From: Heterobilharzia americana
Lineage: Eukaryota > Platyhelminthes > Trematoda > Strigeidida > Schistosomatidae
Reading direction: 5' to 3'
Assembly (NCBI GenBank): GCA_944470555.2
Contig: OX104127.1
Location: 126,977,113 to 127,041,112 of the forward strand
DNA: 64,000 nucleotides
How positions within the stretch are numbered: the first letter of the stretch is position 1; every line of letters begins with the position of its first letter. The notes under the pieces were generated by a model, which was not told the DNA's origin, did no database searches, and saw nothing but the letters and a program-made list of their open reading frames with translations. The position numbers were made by a program, and so were the translations under genes. This document shows, one piece after another, positions 12,100 through 23,474 of the stretch.

Positions 12100-14820
12100 T
12101 ACTTTCCAAAGACCAACTTGTGCACAAGAACATATTTACCAGAAAAAAACGAATTAATTTTATTTCACGCCTTAATCATAAAGGAAATACTCTTCAATAA
12201 CTAAAAATAATGAAGATTGAGCAGTGCAAGTGAAAGGTGTAATTGAATTACTCCAAGGCTTGACTATTGCTATGATTCATTTCAGAAGTTAAGAAACGGA
12301 GTGAAAGAGAATATATCAATAAATAAAATAATTTTATAGTGTGGAAACGAAGCCAAGTTTTAAATGAATTGAAATGAAGCAAGTTATAAATCAGAAAATG
12401 ACGTTGTGGTGACAGAATAAAATTCCGTTGTTGGACTATATAAAACAAGTGAACTAAAATTTTAAGAAGACGTTACATTCAAAAACAAAGTTGATGACTG
12501 CTACAAACCATCTTTTTTATCGTAAAAATTTAATTAAAATTCGAAGGCGTATTGTTTGAACCAAATTTGTTTTCGCATTCAACGTTCAGACTATAATAAA
12601 TATGCCGAGAAAAGAAACAATTTCGATGTCCTAATCTGGTTTTATTGAGTGATAGAGAATGAAAATATTACTGAATTGACAAAGTGAATTCACGGTATGT
12701 CTGTTGAAGAAAAGATGATCATCATTGGTATTACTGTTCTGTTTTCAGTCAGAATTTTACTTTTCACTGAATTTGTATTCTTACTGATTCAGAGGAATGA
12801 GAATACTCAGCAGGGAAGAAGTAGGCATGACATTTCGGTGCTTTAACGGTACTAATTTCGACTATTTTCTAAATACTATAAATATCTAATATTAAACCAC
12901 CTATTTTGATAGTTCACTACTCAATGAAAGCATTATATTTCACAACTGAGGAATATTATAAATACCTAACTAAGCGTTTCATGAAGAATACCATCTCTGT
13001 GAGCATGACATTAAGCATATGAGTATGATATTTTGACGTTCTCTGAAAAAGTGTGGTTTTCCAGTTCATCTTTCTCTAAGTGGATAGTGGTTTTGATGAT
13101 AATGAGTCCAAACACTTATCAGTTCAAATGAAACTGAAGCACTGATGGTGACTGGGTCTTATAGTAGAGTGCCTGAGCAATAACATGGAGATCACTACTT
13201 CAAGCCTTTGCACATAGACAAGTTGTTCTTCAAAATTAGTAACTATCACCCCGTGCTTTACCGTGAAAGCTTAAAAATCCTGTGTAAGCCAATTAAAAGT
13301 TTTGCTCGGAAATCTGGGGGTTAACTAGTGGGAAATTGGGAATAATGTGCATCATTAGAGACTTAAAGTGAAAAATATTTTTGAGCACTGGTATAACATA
13401 GTCACAAATATCGGCATTTAATGCACGCTAGACTATCAAATTATAGGATTTTAGTGGTTAGCATATTATTTCCTAAATAATGAGTTGTGATATCAAACTC
13501 AAAGGATCATATAAACAAGAAATGACAGTAGACAAGCTTTAAAGGAGTCTGGTGAATACTGCATTCTTTTATGAACCACATGAAGTTAGAAAACACCAGT
13601 CGGTAATGATCTATTGGCGTCTAATTAGGTTAACTAATCGAAATTCTTAAATGTCCGAAGATTGAACTAAGGAAATATCGCAGGCGAATATACTTTGAAA
13701 ACTGCAAGTATAAATCAGCCAGTCAGTCGAGTAGTTTCGTTCTCTCCCCTCTTTTAACACAACTGTTTCGTTTAGGGGTAACTGAAATTAATGTTTTCTC
13801 TTAAATACCTTAGTATGTATTTTTAATCTTCCCAACTCTTTGTTACCTTAAAGCTAACAATTAAGCATAAAATTTACTTCAGTCAATGATTTGTTACTTA
13901 TACGGTTCATGATTCAAAACCGCCTGATGAAGCTGCGAGATAACAGCGGGAAAAATGTAAACCTTAAAATCGTCTTTGGCTTTTAAACGTCATGAGTCTG
14001 AAATTCTTCTTTCTAACAGTGAATAATGGTCAGTGAAGTAAAAGGTGTTCAGGAATAAAAGACAGAAAAAAGTATTTGGTTCATGCAGATATCTACTTGC
14101 AATTAGACAAGGAATCTAAGAGAAAATTCAACGGTGTATCATGCTATTTTAAAAGAATAAATTTAGGATATACAAATTCCCTGTAATTAATATTTCCTGA
14201 ATACACATGCTAGATATTTTGGTTTGTAGCATACCACTATTTTTGCATTTTAAATGCTAAACGAGGAAAGGATACAAAAGTTACAGATATAATATTCATA
14301 ATAAAGGTTCTTTTAATTGAGCGTTTTTCTGTTTTTCATGGTTTCTAAATTACAACCTACACAGGATCGACTAGAACTTTATAGGAAAATAGGGAAGTTT
14401 GAAAAAGACGATTAAATTAGCATACTTCCAACAGTATTTTGCTTAGTAAGCCAATAATTATAAGCTGTTGCTATACAAAAAGTATGCCGGGAAGCGTTTA
14501 TAATGGACTTTTTCTACATACTTTTACTCATTTTTTGTTTGAGAGTACAACCTTACTACTAACACTAGTAAAGCCACCGACTATTTTGAAAAATGTCCTC
14601 TTATTAAGGATGCACCATGTTTACTCCTCTTTTGAAGCCCTACAATAATAATAAAAGAGGCCAAACCAAATATTTATTCACTTAACGTATTCCTTAACTG
14701 AAAATCGCTATGTAGAAACTTTTAGTCCACAAAGTCATTCGCATCAGTTAGATTACATCCTTGAAAAAAATATATGCACTCATGTTTCGCAATAAGTGTA
14801 CGTTCACCGCCACCGACATG
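12100..14820. other. AT-rich stretch, no gene recognised
   Basis: Only short ORFs. One hammerhead-like core word (CTGATGA at 13924-13930 followed by a GCTG/CAGC stem and GGGAAAA) is noted in the findings but is not supported as a working ribozyme. Confidence 0.4.

Positions 14821-14823
<3 letters not shown>

Positions 14824-14855
<32 letters not shown>
14824..14855. repeat. (AT)16 microsatellite
   Basis: Uninterrupted alternating AT run, ending 25 bp before the RTE copy begins. It creates the artefactual IYIYIY peptide in the minus frame. Confidence 0.95.
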
Positions 14856-14859
<4 letters not shown>

Positions 14860-14880
14860 GAGCAAGAATGAAAAACTATC

Positions 14881-15414
14881 TGCAGAATTCTGCACATTCA
14901 ACGATTTGGTGATTGGAGGCAGTGTGTACAAGTAAAAAGATATTCACAAAGCGACATGGATTTGACTTCACCAGATGGACACACTACACTAAAAATCAGA
15001 TCGACTTCATCTCAATAAAAAGAAAGTGGAGACGCAGCTTACTGGACACAAGATGAAGAAGAGCAGCAGATGTAGGTTTACACCACTCACTAACTACTGC
15101 AAGGAACCTACCTTCAAAATCAAGTTGAAAGCCTTCACAGAATTTGGTGATGATAGACCACAGTTCAAGTTCAACACCCAGAACAGAAACTGAAGAATAA
15201 AACTGCAAAGACATCTTCACGTCAGTCGGCCACCGGGACAAAGTGAGAGATATCGACCAGCATCCCTGAAGAACCCTGCGTTCATGAACACTGGAACTCT
15301 TTGAAAGAGATGTGGACGGCAACCTGCATAACCGTGTTAGGAAGGAAGAAGAAAGAGGACAAGGACTGGATCCCCACAGAAACACGTAAGCTGACAGAGG
15401 AGGGAGAGCAAGGT
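14881..15414 (+). repeat. Left arm of 534-bp identical inverted repeat
   Basis: This segment reappears in reverse complement at 17975-18508 with the same length and, by eye, no differences. Each arm is followed by natural element sequence on one side and breaks abruptly on the other: this arm breaks at its left edge and continues normally to the right. Confidence 0.85.
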
Positions 15415-16900
15415 AGTGATGGTAAGGCAGAAGATGAACCATTGCAGTGCAGGGATGAACAACGAGAAGAAGAACTGAACACAACCTATAAAATACTACA
15501 TTGGAAAAAGAAGTGAAGAAGAGTGTGTGCAAAGAATAAAGACACTTCCATGACACACTGGCAAGTGAAGCAGAACAGGCTCAAAGTGGGAGGAAGTAGA
15601 GAACTGACAACACTATATGAAATAACCAGGTTACTATCTGGGAGGGAAGAGGTCTACACAGATGAGACCAATGAAGGATATTGAAGGAAACCTTGTTACC
15701 GAAGAGGAGAAACAAATGAAAGGATGGGCTGATAACTTCAAAAAGCTCTTGAATCGACCACCACCAGCACCTCGTCCAGAAATACCATCAGCAGCCCAGT
15801 CATAGAACTACCAGCAGACACAAGCCCTCCGACGAAAGCAGAAGGGGAGTTCTGAACGCCCCGCCATAAAGTTACTTAGATCTGAGAAGCAGTAAGACCA
15901 GATGGAATCCCGCAAGAAGCACTGAGAGCAGACGCAAAGACAATAGCAGACAGGCTAACAGCACTATTGCAGGAGGTTTGGAGGGAAGCAAGGAAAGGTA
16001 TCTGCTGACTGATTGGAGCAAAGGCTATCAAAGAAAGACGACCTGAGTGTTTGCAAGAAATGGTGCGGAATGATGCTTCTATCCCTGTCCACCTCAAGCA
16101 AACTATTAAGCCGCAACATTCCGAAGAGATTAAAAGATGTGCTGAATTCAGAATGACGACCTGAACAGGCTGGCTGGCTTCAGCAAGTACAAATCAAGTG
16201 AGGACTAAATTGCAACGCTACACTATGCATCATCATAGAACAGAGCATAGAATGGCAGTCAACTTTCTACCTCAACTTCATCGATTTTGAAAGGGACTTC
16301 GACAGCGTGGATCGAGAAGTATTTTGGCAGGCAGCTGCTTCAACACTGCGGAGTGCCACAAACTTATATCAACCTCATTCAACATGTCAAGTAATTCACA
16401 ATGCGAAGCTCAATGATGCCTCTGAAGTCAAGACAGGAGTAAGACAAGTCTGCCACCTACCATCGTCGATGATCTTCCCGATTAGGGTCGACTGAACCAT
16501 GCAACAAACTGTGAGGAGTGAGAAGAGGGGCATATACTGTTTGACCGATGAAAATACTCTAGAAGATTTGGATTTCCCCGATGACTTGTGTCTAATGTCG
16601 CACAAACTCAAAGATCTACAGGAGAAATCCAACAAGTTAACAGAAGAGACGAGGCAGCTAAGACGGGACTTCAAGTGAATGTGGAGAAGACAGAGGTGAT
16701 GAAGATACACAACCAACAACAACATGAACAACAAGCACTAGTCATCATTAACAGGAGAAACCTAAAGGAAGTAGCCTCTTACACCGATCTAGGTAGCATC
16801 GTTTCAACCACAGACGATGGCACAACACAGATGACGTCGTCGAAGCCAGGGTGGGAAAGACAGTAAGACAGGCCTTCATTAATCTGAAGTCAATGTGGAG

Positions 16901-16985
16901 ATCTACTCCACTCCACTCCAATCTACTCCACTCCACCCCACTCCAATACACTGCAATGCAATGCAATGCACTGCACTGCACTCAG
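16901..16985 (+). repeat. Internal pentamer array in RTE copy 1
   Basis: A (CTCCA)-like run followed by (TGCAA/TGCAC) units, ending in 'cactcagcat'. At the same place the longest RTE copy has only 'cttctgcactcagcat' (35103-35118). The array is therefore an expansion within the element. Confidence 0.85.
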
Positions 16986-17505
16986 CATAAAGCATAAACA
17001 ACATCAGAATTTTCAACACCAATGTCAAGTCAGTGCTTCCATGTGATGGTTGAGAGACTTGGTGGTGTGTCACGAAAAGCATTTCCAACAAACGCTAGAC
17101 ACTCATCAACAACTGCCACCCGCCTACGCTCACTCGGTACTGAAGATCAGATAGATGGCCAGAATAATAAGAATAAGCAACAAGGAATTCACTCTGGCCT
17201 GCCAACGATCCAATCAAGAATCTATTGTCCAACAAATATGCAGAAGAGAGTGGAGATGGACTAGATTGGACATGCACTGAGAAGATGGATTTGGGACATC
17301 ACGTGCCAGACGCTTGAGTGAAACCCGGATGGGAAGTGACGAGTTGAGCATCCGATGTGATGGTGACATGGAGGAGATGGTGTGAGGAATAAATGGAAGC
17401 TTCTGGGGAGTCGTAGTAGTAGGTTGAGAAGAGTGGAGAGAAGAGAGTGGAATGGAGACGTGTAACTGAAGCTTTATGTTCCACTAGAAACCCAAGGGAT
17501 AAATA

Positions 17506-17974
17506 ATATGATATAGTAGCATATATAACTACTAAGAGTTCAAATGAGAAAAATGAAAATGAATAATAAGCTAATGATAAATGTTTTGTTATCCTGACAA
17601 AATGTCAAGTAATCATTGGGTGATGAATAATAAAATTTGTAAAGATACTAACTGCTGTTGTAGGAATCAAAACTTGACTTCTCTAAGTTTCTTTAGATAA
17701 AGCTAAGTGAAAGTATACTAGAACGGGCTGGAAAGAAATATAAGGTACAGGGGAACTGTGTTCTGTTTTCTGTACGTGATCTTAGACAACACTGCTGAAA
17801 GTCACTTTTGGAAGAGTGGAAAGTTTGGGTATAACTGTTAGTCAACATTTTATAAGTTTCTTATTTACACTGAATAACAATTGCGGTCAGTGTTTGTAGA
17901 TAGGGATATTAATGTCCGTAGTGAAGCATACTTCTTTACTTTGATTAAATTCGTTATTTGAATCTTCCATCATC
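17506..17974. other. Spacer between plus and minus RTE pieces
   Basis: About 470 bp of AT-rich DNA not matching the RTE element or other repeats in this window. No gene seen. Confidence 0.5.
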
Positions 17975-18508
17975 ACCTTGCTCTCCCTCCTCTGTCAGCT
18001 TACGTGTTTCTGTGGGGATCCAGTCCTTGTCCTCTTTCTTCTTCCTTCCTAACACGGTTATGCAGGTTGCCGTCCACATCTCTTTCAAAGAGTTCCAGTG
18101 TTCATGAACGCAGGGTTCTTCAGGGATGCTGGTCGATATCTCTCACTTTGTCCCGGTGGCCGACTGACGTGAAGATGTCTTTGCAGTTTTATTCTTCAGT
18201 TTCTGTTCTGGGTGTTGAACTTGAACTGTGGTCTATCATCACCAAATTCTGTGAAGGCTTTCAACTTGATTTTGAAGGTAGGTTCCTTGCAGTAGTTAGT
18301 GAGTGGTGTAAACCTACATCTGCTGCTCTTCTTCATCTTGTGTCCAGTAAGCTGCGTCTCCACTTTCTTTTTATTGAGATGAAGTCGATCTGATTTTTAG
18401 TGTAGTGTGTCCATCTGGTGAAGTCAAATCCATGTCGCTTTGTGAATATCTTTTTACTTGTACACACTGCCTCCAATCACCAAATCGTTGAATGTGCAGA
18501 ATTCTGCA
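17975..18508 (-). repeat. Right arm of 534-bp identical inverted repeat
   Basis: Reverse complement of 14881-15414, equal in length and identical by eye. This arm continues naturally into endonuclease sequence at 18508 onward and breaks at 17975. The two arms are separated by 2560 bp. Confidence 0.85.
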
Positions 18509-18594
18509 AACAGTTCTTTACTTTCGTTCATTTGACAGAGTGCTTCTTCACCCATAATTAGTTCTCTTCCTGTTTTATCTGCTCCGAGTTTGGC

Positions 18595-18606
18595 ATTCAT
18601 GCTACC
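18595..18606 (+). repeat. Target-site duplication, left copy
   Basis: 'attcatgctacc', repeated at 19546-19557. It flanks the Penelope-like insertion and belongs to the host RTE endonuclease sequence. Confidence 0.85.
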
Positions 18607-19545
18607 CTCGAGTTCATACCACGATTGGTCCTCCCTATGTATGGAGGACTCAATGGATGATGATATCAAAATGCTAACGGGAACGTTAATGGAAAATGGA
18701 TATCCATTGAAGTTCATAAACCGCTGCACAAATCAGCGAGGATTCAAACCTGATCTGTACTCTGTTTCGAAGAAATGCTTTTACATCGCGTCACCATACA
18801 GAGGAGAATCTGATAGCACAATATTAAAATGAAGGTTAAGGTCTGCTGTTAGCAAAACGTACTATGCAGCCAAATTTTTTCATAGTAGAGAATACCAAAC
18901 ACCTGCTGCTACCTAGACTTCAACGCTGTATAAATGATTGCGTCACACCCCACTGCTTTTTTAAATTTACATCTGTATGTGGACAAACATACATAGGGAG
19001 GACTAATCGTGATATGCACTTGAGGGTAGGGGAGGATGTTCCAAAGTGGCTACGAAAGCAGCTGGATTCACAAACATTGATAAGCTCAGATGGCAGACAA
19101 CCATCATCATCCATTGCGAAGCATATCATTGATAAGAGTCACAGAATTGATATCGAAACAGCCTTTACAATTTTGTACAGAAACTGTCAGGGGTGTATAC
19201 TTAAGTTTGTTGAGGCACTAGCCATAAATAAATTTAACCCCCCATTGTGTGTGCAAAAACAGTTTGTCCTTACATTAAGCCTACCTTGGTAATGCTTATT
19301 TTATCGTATTTCCAAGATTGTCTTCAAGTCTTATCTTTTATTCCTCTCATTATCTTTCTTATTATTGAATTCTTTTATGTCATATGTATCCTTCCTCCAC
19401 TTTCAGCTTTCATATATAATGCCTTAACAAGTAAATGTGTGATCAGACTGTTCGAAATGCATCGCGCTAATACATCACATTTTTCAGATAATCTACGTCT
19501 TCTAATTACATTATCCAGATTCATAAAAGGGACTGATTGTTTCAA
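18607..19545 (+). pseudogene. Penelope-like element, 5'-truncated, GIY-YIG domain
   Basis: A 939-bp fragment of a Penelope-like retroelement. The first reading frame (to 18832) gives the region after the RT core, with MENGYPLKFI and SPYRGES as in Penelope C-terminal linkers. A stop at 18831 and a frameshift near 18880 lead to the 142-codon ORF 18864-19292. It carries the GIY-YIG nuclease: VCGQTYIGRTNR (YIG at residues 43-45), LRVGEDVPKWL (Arg54 or Arg49 as candidate catalytic Arg), SSSIAKHIID (82-90) and FVEALAI (Glu117, candidate metal-binding Glu). The protein ends VQKQFVLTLSLPW. In the family this domain nicks target DNA to prime reverse transcription. The RT core is absent through 5' truncation. 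A 3' UTR of about 250 bp follows. Inserted into the minus-strand RTE piece. Confidence 0.88.
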
Positions 19546-19557
19546 ATTCATGCTACC
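19546..19557 (+). repeat. Target-site duplication, right copy
   Basis: 'attcatgctacc', identical to 18595-18606. Removing 18607-19557 restores a continuous RTE endonuclease reading on minus. Confidence 0.85.
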
Positions 19558-20204
19558 TTACTCATTGGAATTTTGATGTCGCCAACTGGAGTCTTGTCCA
19601 TTACTGATTGCAGTTTTCTATAAAATTCCTCCTTCTTCACTTGATCTGCATTACTTGTAGGTGTGTAGCGTAGCATTGTACGATTGAGACTTTCCTTTCT
19701 TTTTGCGTTGAATCTCGCTGTCATGACGCTGGAGGAGATTGCTTCCCACTGCATGAGAGCCTTTGATGTTCTTGGAGAAATCATGATAGCCACTCCAAAA
19801 CTCAATGTTCGTGGTTGTCGTCTGGGTGACAATATCGGAGTAGATTATTGATTCTCCAGCTGACAGTTCGGAGAGTTCGCTTCCATTCCATTTGCAGATT
19901 CCTCACAGATTCCAAGCACTTCTATGCTATAACTCCTCATCTCTTTTGCAATCTGGGCCACCTTGGTAGGTTCATCCATGGTGGGAATATTCCATGTCGC
20001 CTATCCTTACTTTTGCTTTCATCGAGAGGAACGAAGACACATCGACCAATTGGCTTCGCGAAGTCTTTCACCGAGTGTTGTTATTTTGTCACTCCAATTC
20101 TATTGAGGAATGAGTTTGTTTTTGTTTTTTACATTTACTTAGTGCTTTGAAGTTTCTATAGCGGTTAGATTGGTGGCATAATGTCAAATAATTATTAAGT
20201 TGCC

Positions 20205-20530
20205 GAATAAATCCTTATTTGACTGTTTTGCACCATCGGAAAAACATGATGCGTTTGCGCGATATATTTTGGACAATCTGATCGCACATTTTCTTGCCAA
20301 GTCAGTTTATATTAAGCCGAGGAATAGGACGACAAATATAGCAAATAAGCTTATTCATGTATTATCTTTATTGTTCTATTTGTCTTCCTATCCTTCAGTT
20401 TATTGTAAGCTGACTTGAAAAGTAAATTTGTGGTCAGACTGTCAGAAATATATTGCTAAAATACTTCATATTTTTCGAACAAACTTCCTTCTTTAATTAC
20501 ACTATCTTAATCCTTCAAAAATGTATACTC
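20205..20530. repeat. Penelope-like 3' end fragment with inverted copy
   Basis: 20395-20520 matches the Penelope 3' UTR at 19420-19530 ('gtcagactgt', 'atattgc', 'cttctttaattacac'). 20242-20318 is the same UTR end in reverse complement ('ggacaatctgatcgcac', 'ttgccaagtcag'). The two arms face each other across about 80 bp. The GIY-YIG coding part is missing. Confidence 0.6.
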
Positions 20531-20534
20531 TTGG

Positions 20535-23080
20535 GTAGTGTACTGTTATCTCCGTTTCAGCAGTATGGAGCCCTACCATTCAGAATAGAATAAAAGGAGC
20601 ACAATAAGTTGTTGTGCATGTCGATTAAAAAGTTATTGATTTCTTCGGTGATATACCTCTAAATAGTAAAGTAAATCTTTGGTTTGAAACCCATTGGTAT
20701 CCATCTATCACTCAAAGGGCTTGCTGACATCTCAGGCACGTCGCTATCTGCGCTATACTAACATTTTTAGGGCATCTGGTAACTGCGTTTTAAAGGTCTA
20801 TTGACTGAACATAAACTTGGTAGCGTCAAAATAGAACTTAATCAACATGGTCAATTGAAATTTCACTTTGATTCAATAGCTAGATGCATCCAATTGTGAC
20901 ACAATACAAATTAATTACGTTATTATATCTTACATACAATGTATTCTGTATAGTTATATCATTATATGGCTGAAATTATTTCAAAATTAACGTATAAAAT
21001 ATTATCAGGTTTTAATTACCATTCTGGCTTAAAAGGAAACGGATGTCTTAGTCTTCATTTGTCTGTCCTTAGTTAGGACAATTTTGGTTTTGATTTACTT
21101 TTTTCTGGACATTATATATACTTACTGATTTTATTCAACTTGTGGGTTCTTACATATACTTGACAGGAGGGGGGAATACCGTGTTGGAAGGGCAATTGAA
21201 AGGTGGTTTTAATTGCATAATTCATTAGTCTATAGACTAAACGTGACAAAATTGCTTACTTTACACGACTTTAGGATTCACAAAGAGTATACTGACTGGA
21301 ATTCATTTTGTACATTCGTATTTACAATATCTGATTCTCTTATTTAAATTTCTGTACTTAATTGTTATTTACCAGTTAACTTTCCCAAAGTAAAAGAATA
21401 AAACCTGGGCAGTGTGTTAAATTAAAATTTCATACTAAATTTCATTTACTGTAAGTGGCAATGTTTCACTGTGTGACATATAATAAAAGGATTGGAAAAT
21501 GGATTTTACCAAAACCATGCCTATACTTAATGAAATTCGGTGATTCATGAAACTGTAGTGTAAATCTCTTTAGTGAGACTATACTTATAAGAATCTGTGA
21601 AGCCATTTACATAACGTGGATGAATTCTGGTGTGCATTTGAGACACCCAATAGTTTGTTGTTACACATTACTGTTTTTACATTGTGTAAGGATATGACAA
21701 TCTTACTTTATTGATAAAACTAGAAATCGCTGAAAGTATTCACAAGAAATCACGGTACTCAAAAGATTTGAGAAATTTACCCAGTTGTAAGTTTGGGTAC
21801 ATGATCAGATGACATCAGATTTAGCTTACATTCGTATAAGTCATGGTGTATTTGAAATAAAATAATTGTTACGCACCGCATGGGAGTCTCATCTGAGCTT
21901 CTTCGTAGTAATAATCAAAAGTTAAAACGTCGAAGATACGTAAATGAATTCAAAGATGTGTAGTTAAGAGGACTGGACAAGGAAAATAGGCACACTTTCT
22001 TTTTAACTTATGTATCCATTTTTGATATTTTAACTTTTAGTTATTCCTCTGAAGAAGCTTGGACGAGGCTTGACTGCGACAAGTTACAGTTATTTCAATT
22101 CAAACACGCTGTGACTTACAAAAGCATTAGCTGTATCCCAATTTTTGTCATACTATTCCATCAAATCCTTCTCATAGTTTATGTGAATTTTTTTTATAAG
22201 GTGATTTTCTTGTAACCAGTTATGGAAACATTCCCAGAAAACAAGACAAAAATCAATTTTACCTGTTATTATAAGAACGGAGAAGTATTTCATATTTATA
22301 TTAAGCTTGTAATTAGTTTCCAATGGCTCCTAAGTTTGCACTCTTTTTCAGGAAACTAAGTGATTTGTGAGATGAAGAGGTGTAAAAGTTATTGTACACA
22401 TTTTAAAATTTAAAAACAACAACAGCCATAAATATCAGCTTGTCGTGATTAAACAATTCGCATGCATTTGGTTTTTAACGAAATCGGTGGTAGATATTGG
22501 CTGTAAAATACATCTGAATTATCCTACTCTTCAAATTCACTTGAGATTTATGATATCAGAGTGAGTTATTTTATTCCTACAACATTAAAGGGTTTGCAAA
22601 CAATTTAACACTGATAAATTCTTTCTTTTAATATTACATCATATTATTTCAGAGAGTTGGTGCTGTATATTAGAAGGGATAGTCAACATTTAAAGACAAC
22701 ACTAGCTATAATTGTTCGGACAAAAACCTTTATTCCCGTAAAATTTCTTTTAGCTAGTTTAATTCAACCATATAGATTCAGTTTTCTTTGTGATGGACAT
22801 TCCATGTCAGTTGGCATTGCCTTAATATGGGACAATGACTTCTTTGAGATGATGAATTAACTGTAATTTCTGCTCCATTATCTCAACTTCAGGGTCAAGC
22901 TGAAGTGTTTATCCATTTGATATAGATAATAATTTTTGATATGTGATAATAACCATCAGCAGTGTGGATATCTGTACTGTTTTTAAATTATTGATAAGAA
23001 CATAGAATTTCTTTGGTTACGGTAGTACTTATTTGAAACAATCAGTCCGTTTAATAAATTTGGATAACGTTATTAGAAGA
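20535..23080. other. AT-rich stretch with no supported gene
   Basis: No mobile element recognised with confidence. 20690-20800 has a GC-richer patch that may be an old SINE, and 22052-22085 ('ctgaagaagcttggacg') is reminiscent of hammerhead cores but lacks the GAAA box. The 67-codon ORF 22657-22860 is unremarkable. Confidence 0.4.
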
Positions 23081-23083
23081 TGA

Positions 23084-23470
23084 AGATTATCTGAGAAATG
23101 TGATGTATTGGCGAAATACATTTTGAACAGTCTGATCACACATTTACTTGACAAGTCAATTTACGGCATTCCAGATATTATATAGTAGCAGTCAGGGGCG
23201 CATACTGAAGTTTGCCGAAGCATTAGCCATTAGTAAGCTTAAGCCTTCGTTGTACGTACAAAAACAATTTGTTGTCTTACTTAATTCACCTTGATAATCC
23301 CTATCTGATTGTATTGCCAAGACTAGTGTCACAACCTTTTCATATTCATTATATTTGACCTTTAATTTTCATATATAAATTAACTTGATAAGTAAACGTC
23401 TGACCAGATTGTTCGAAATGTATTGCATCAATACATAACATTTTTCAGGTAGTACTTATATTTAAACAGT
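23084..23470 (+). pseudogene. Penelope-like element fragment with inverted 3' end
   Basis: 23188-23296 reads QGRILKFAEALAISKLKPSL and VQKQFVV, the last part of the GIY-YIG protein (compare residues 109-137 of the copy at 18864-19292), followed by the 3' UTR to 23460. 23084-23163 is the reverse complement of that UTR end ('gaacagtctgatcacac', 'acttgacaagtca'). So a short 3' piece sits between two opposed copies of the element's end, as at 20205-20530. Confidence 0.7.
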
Positions 23471-23474
23471 AGTT

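Larger units (their letters stand above)
14881..17505 (+). pseudogene. RTE-clade (SR2-like) retrotransposon, 5'-truncated dead copy 1
   Basis: A copy of the same element as 32293-35602, starting inside the endonuclease region ('tgcagaattctgcacattc') and ending with the family 3' end 'gttccactagaaacccaagg' plus a short TAAATAATA tail. Recognisable landmarks are the end of the endonuclease (TKNQIDFIS), RT motif A region (FIDFERDFDSVDRE, 16283-16325), LDFPDDLCLMS at about 16568-16600 (motif C, normally FADD) and the C-terminal segment to 17480. A 19-bp piece of RT is missing near 16385 relative to other copies, and stops and frameshifts are frequent. From about 15340 to the end it is nearly identical to the copy at 58843-61388, while its first 534 bp are identical to the minus-strand piece at 17975-18508. 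It cannot encode working enzymes. No convincing target duplication seen. Confidence 0.9.
17975..20172 (-). pseudogene. RTE-clade retrotransposon, 5' half, interrupted by a Penelope-like element
   Basis: Read on minus from 20172: a 5' leader homologous to 32385-32500 ('cttcaaagca', then 'gccaattggtcgatgtg'), then the endonuclease domain. The ORF 19548-19832 contains VAIMISPRTSKALMQWE and the KKEEFYRKLQSVMDKTP stretch. At 19557 the element is interrupted, resumes at 18606 with MNAKLGADKTGREL, and runs to 17975 where it stops well before the reverse transcriptase. Loss of the 3' end is unusual for target-primed insertion, which normally loses 5' sequence, so a later break or rearrangement is likely. 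At the GDxN-type endonuclease block the Asp position reads Ser (GSMNAKLG). The fragment is inactive. Confidence 0.85.

Noticed and set aside
14996..15556. 186-codon minus-strand ORF, repeated at 18004-18393 and 59052-59375
   Set aside because: Antisense of the RTE linker region. Its repetition follows from the repeated element, not from a conserved protein.
14881..20172. Twin-priming as explanation for the opposed RTE pieces
   Set aside because: In twin priming the inverted 5' part lies upstream of the 3' part with no long overlap; here the order is reversed and the arms overlap by 534 bp.
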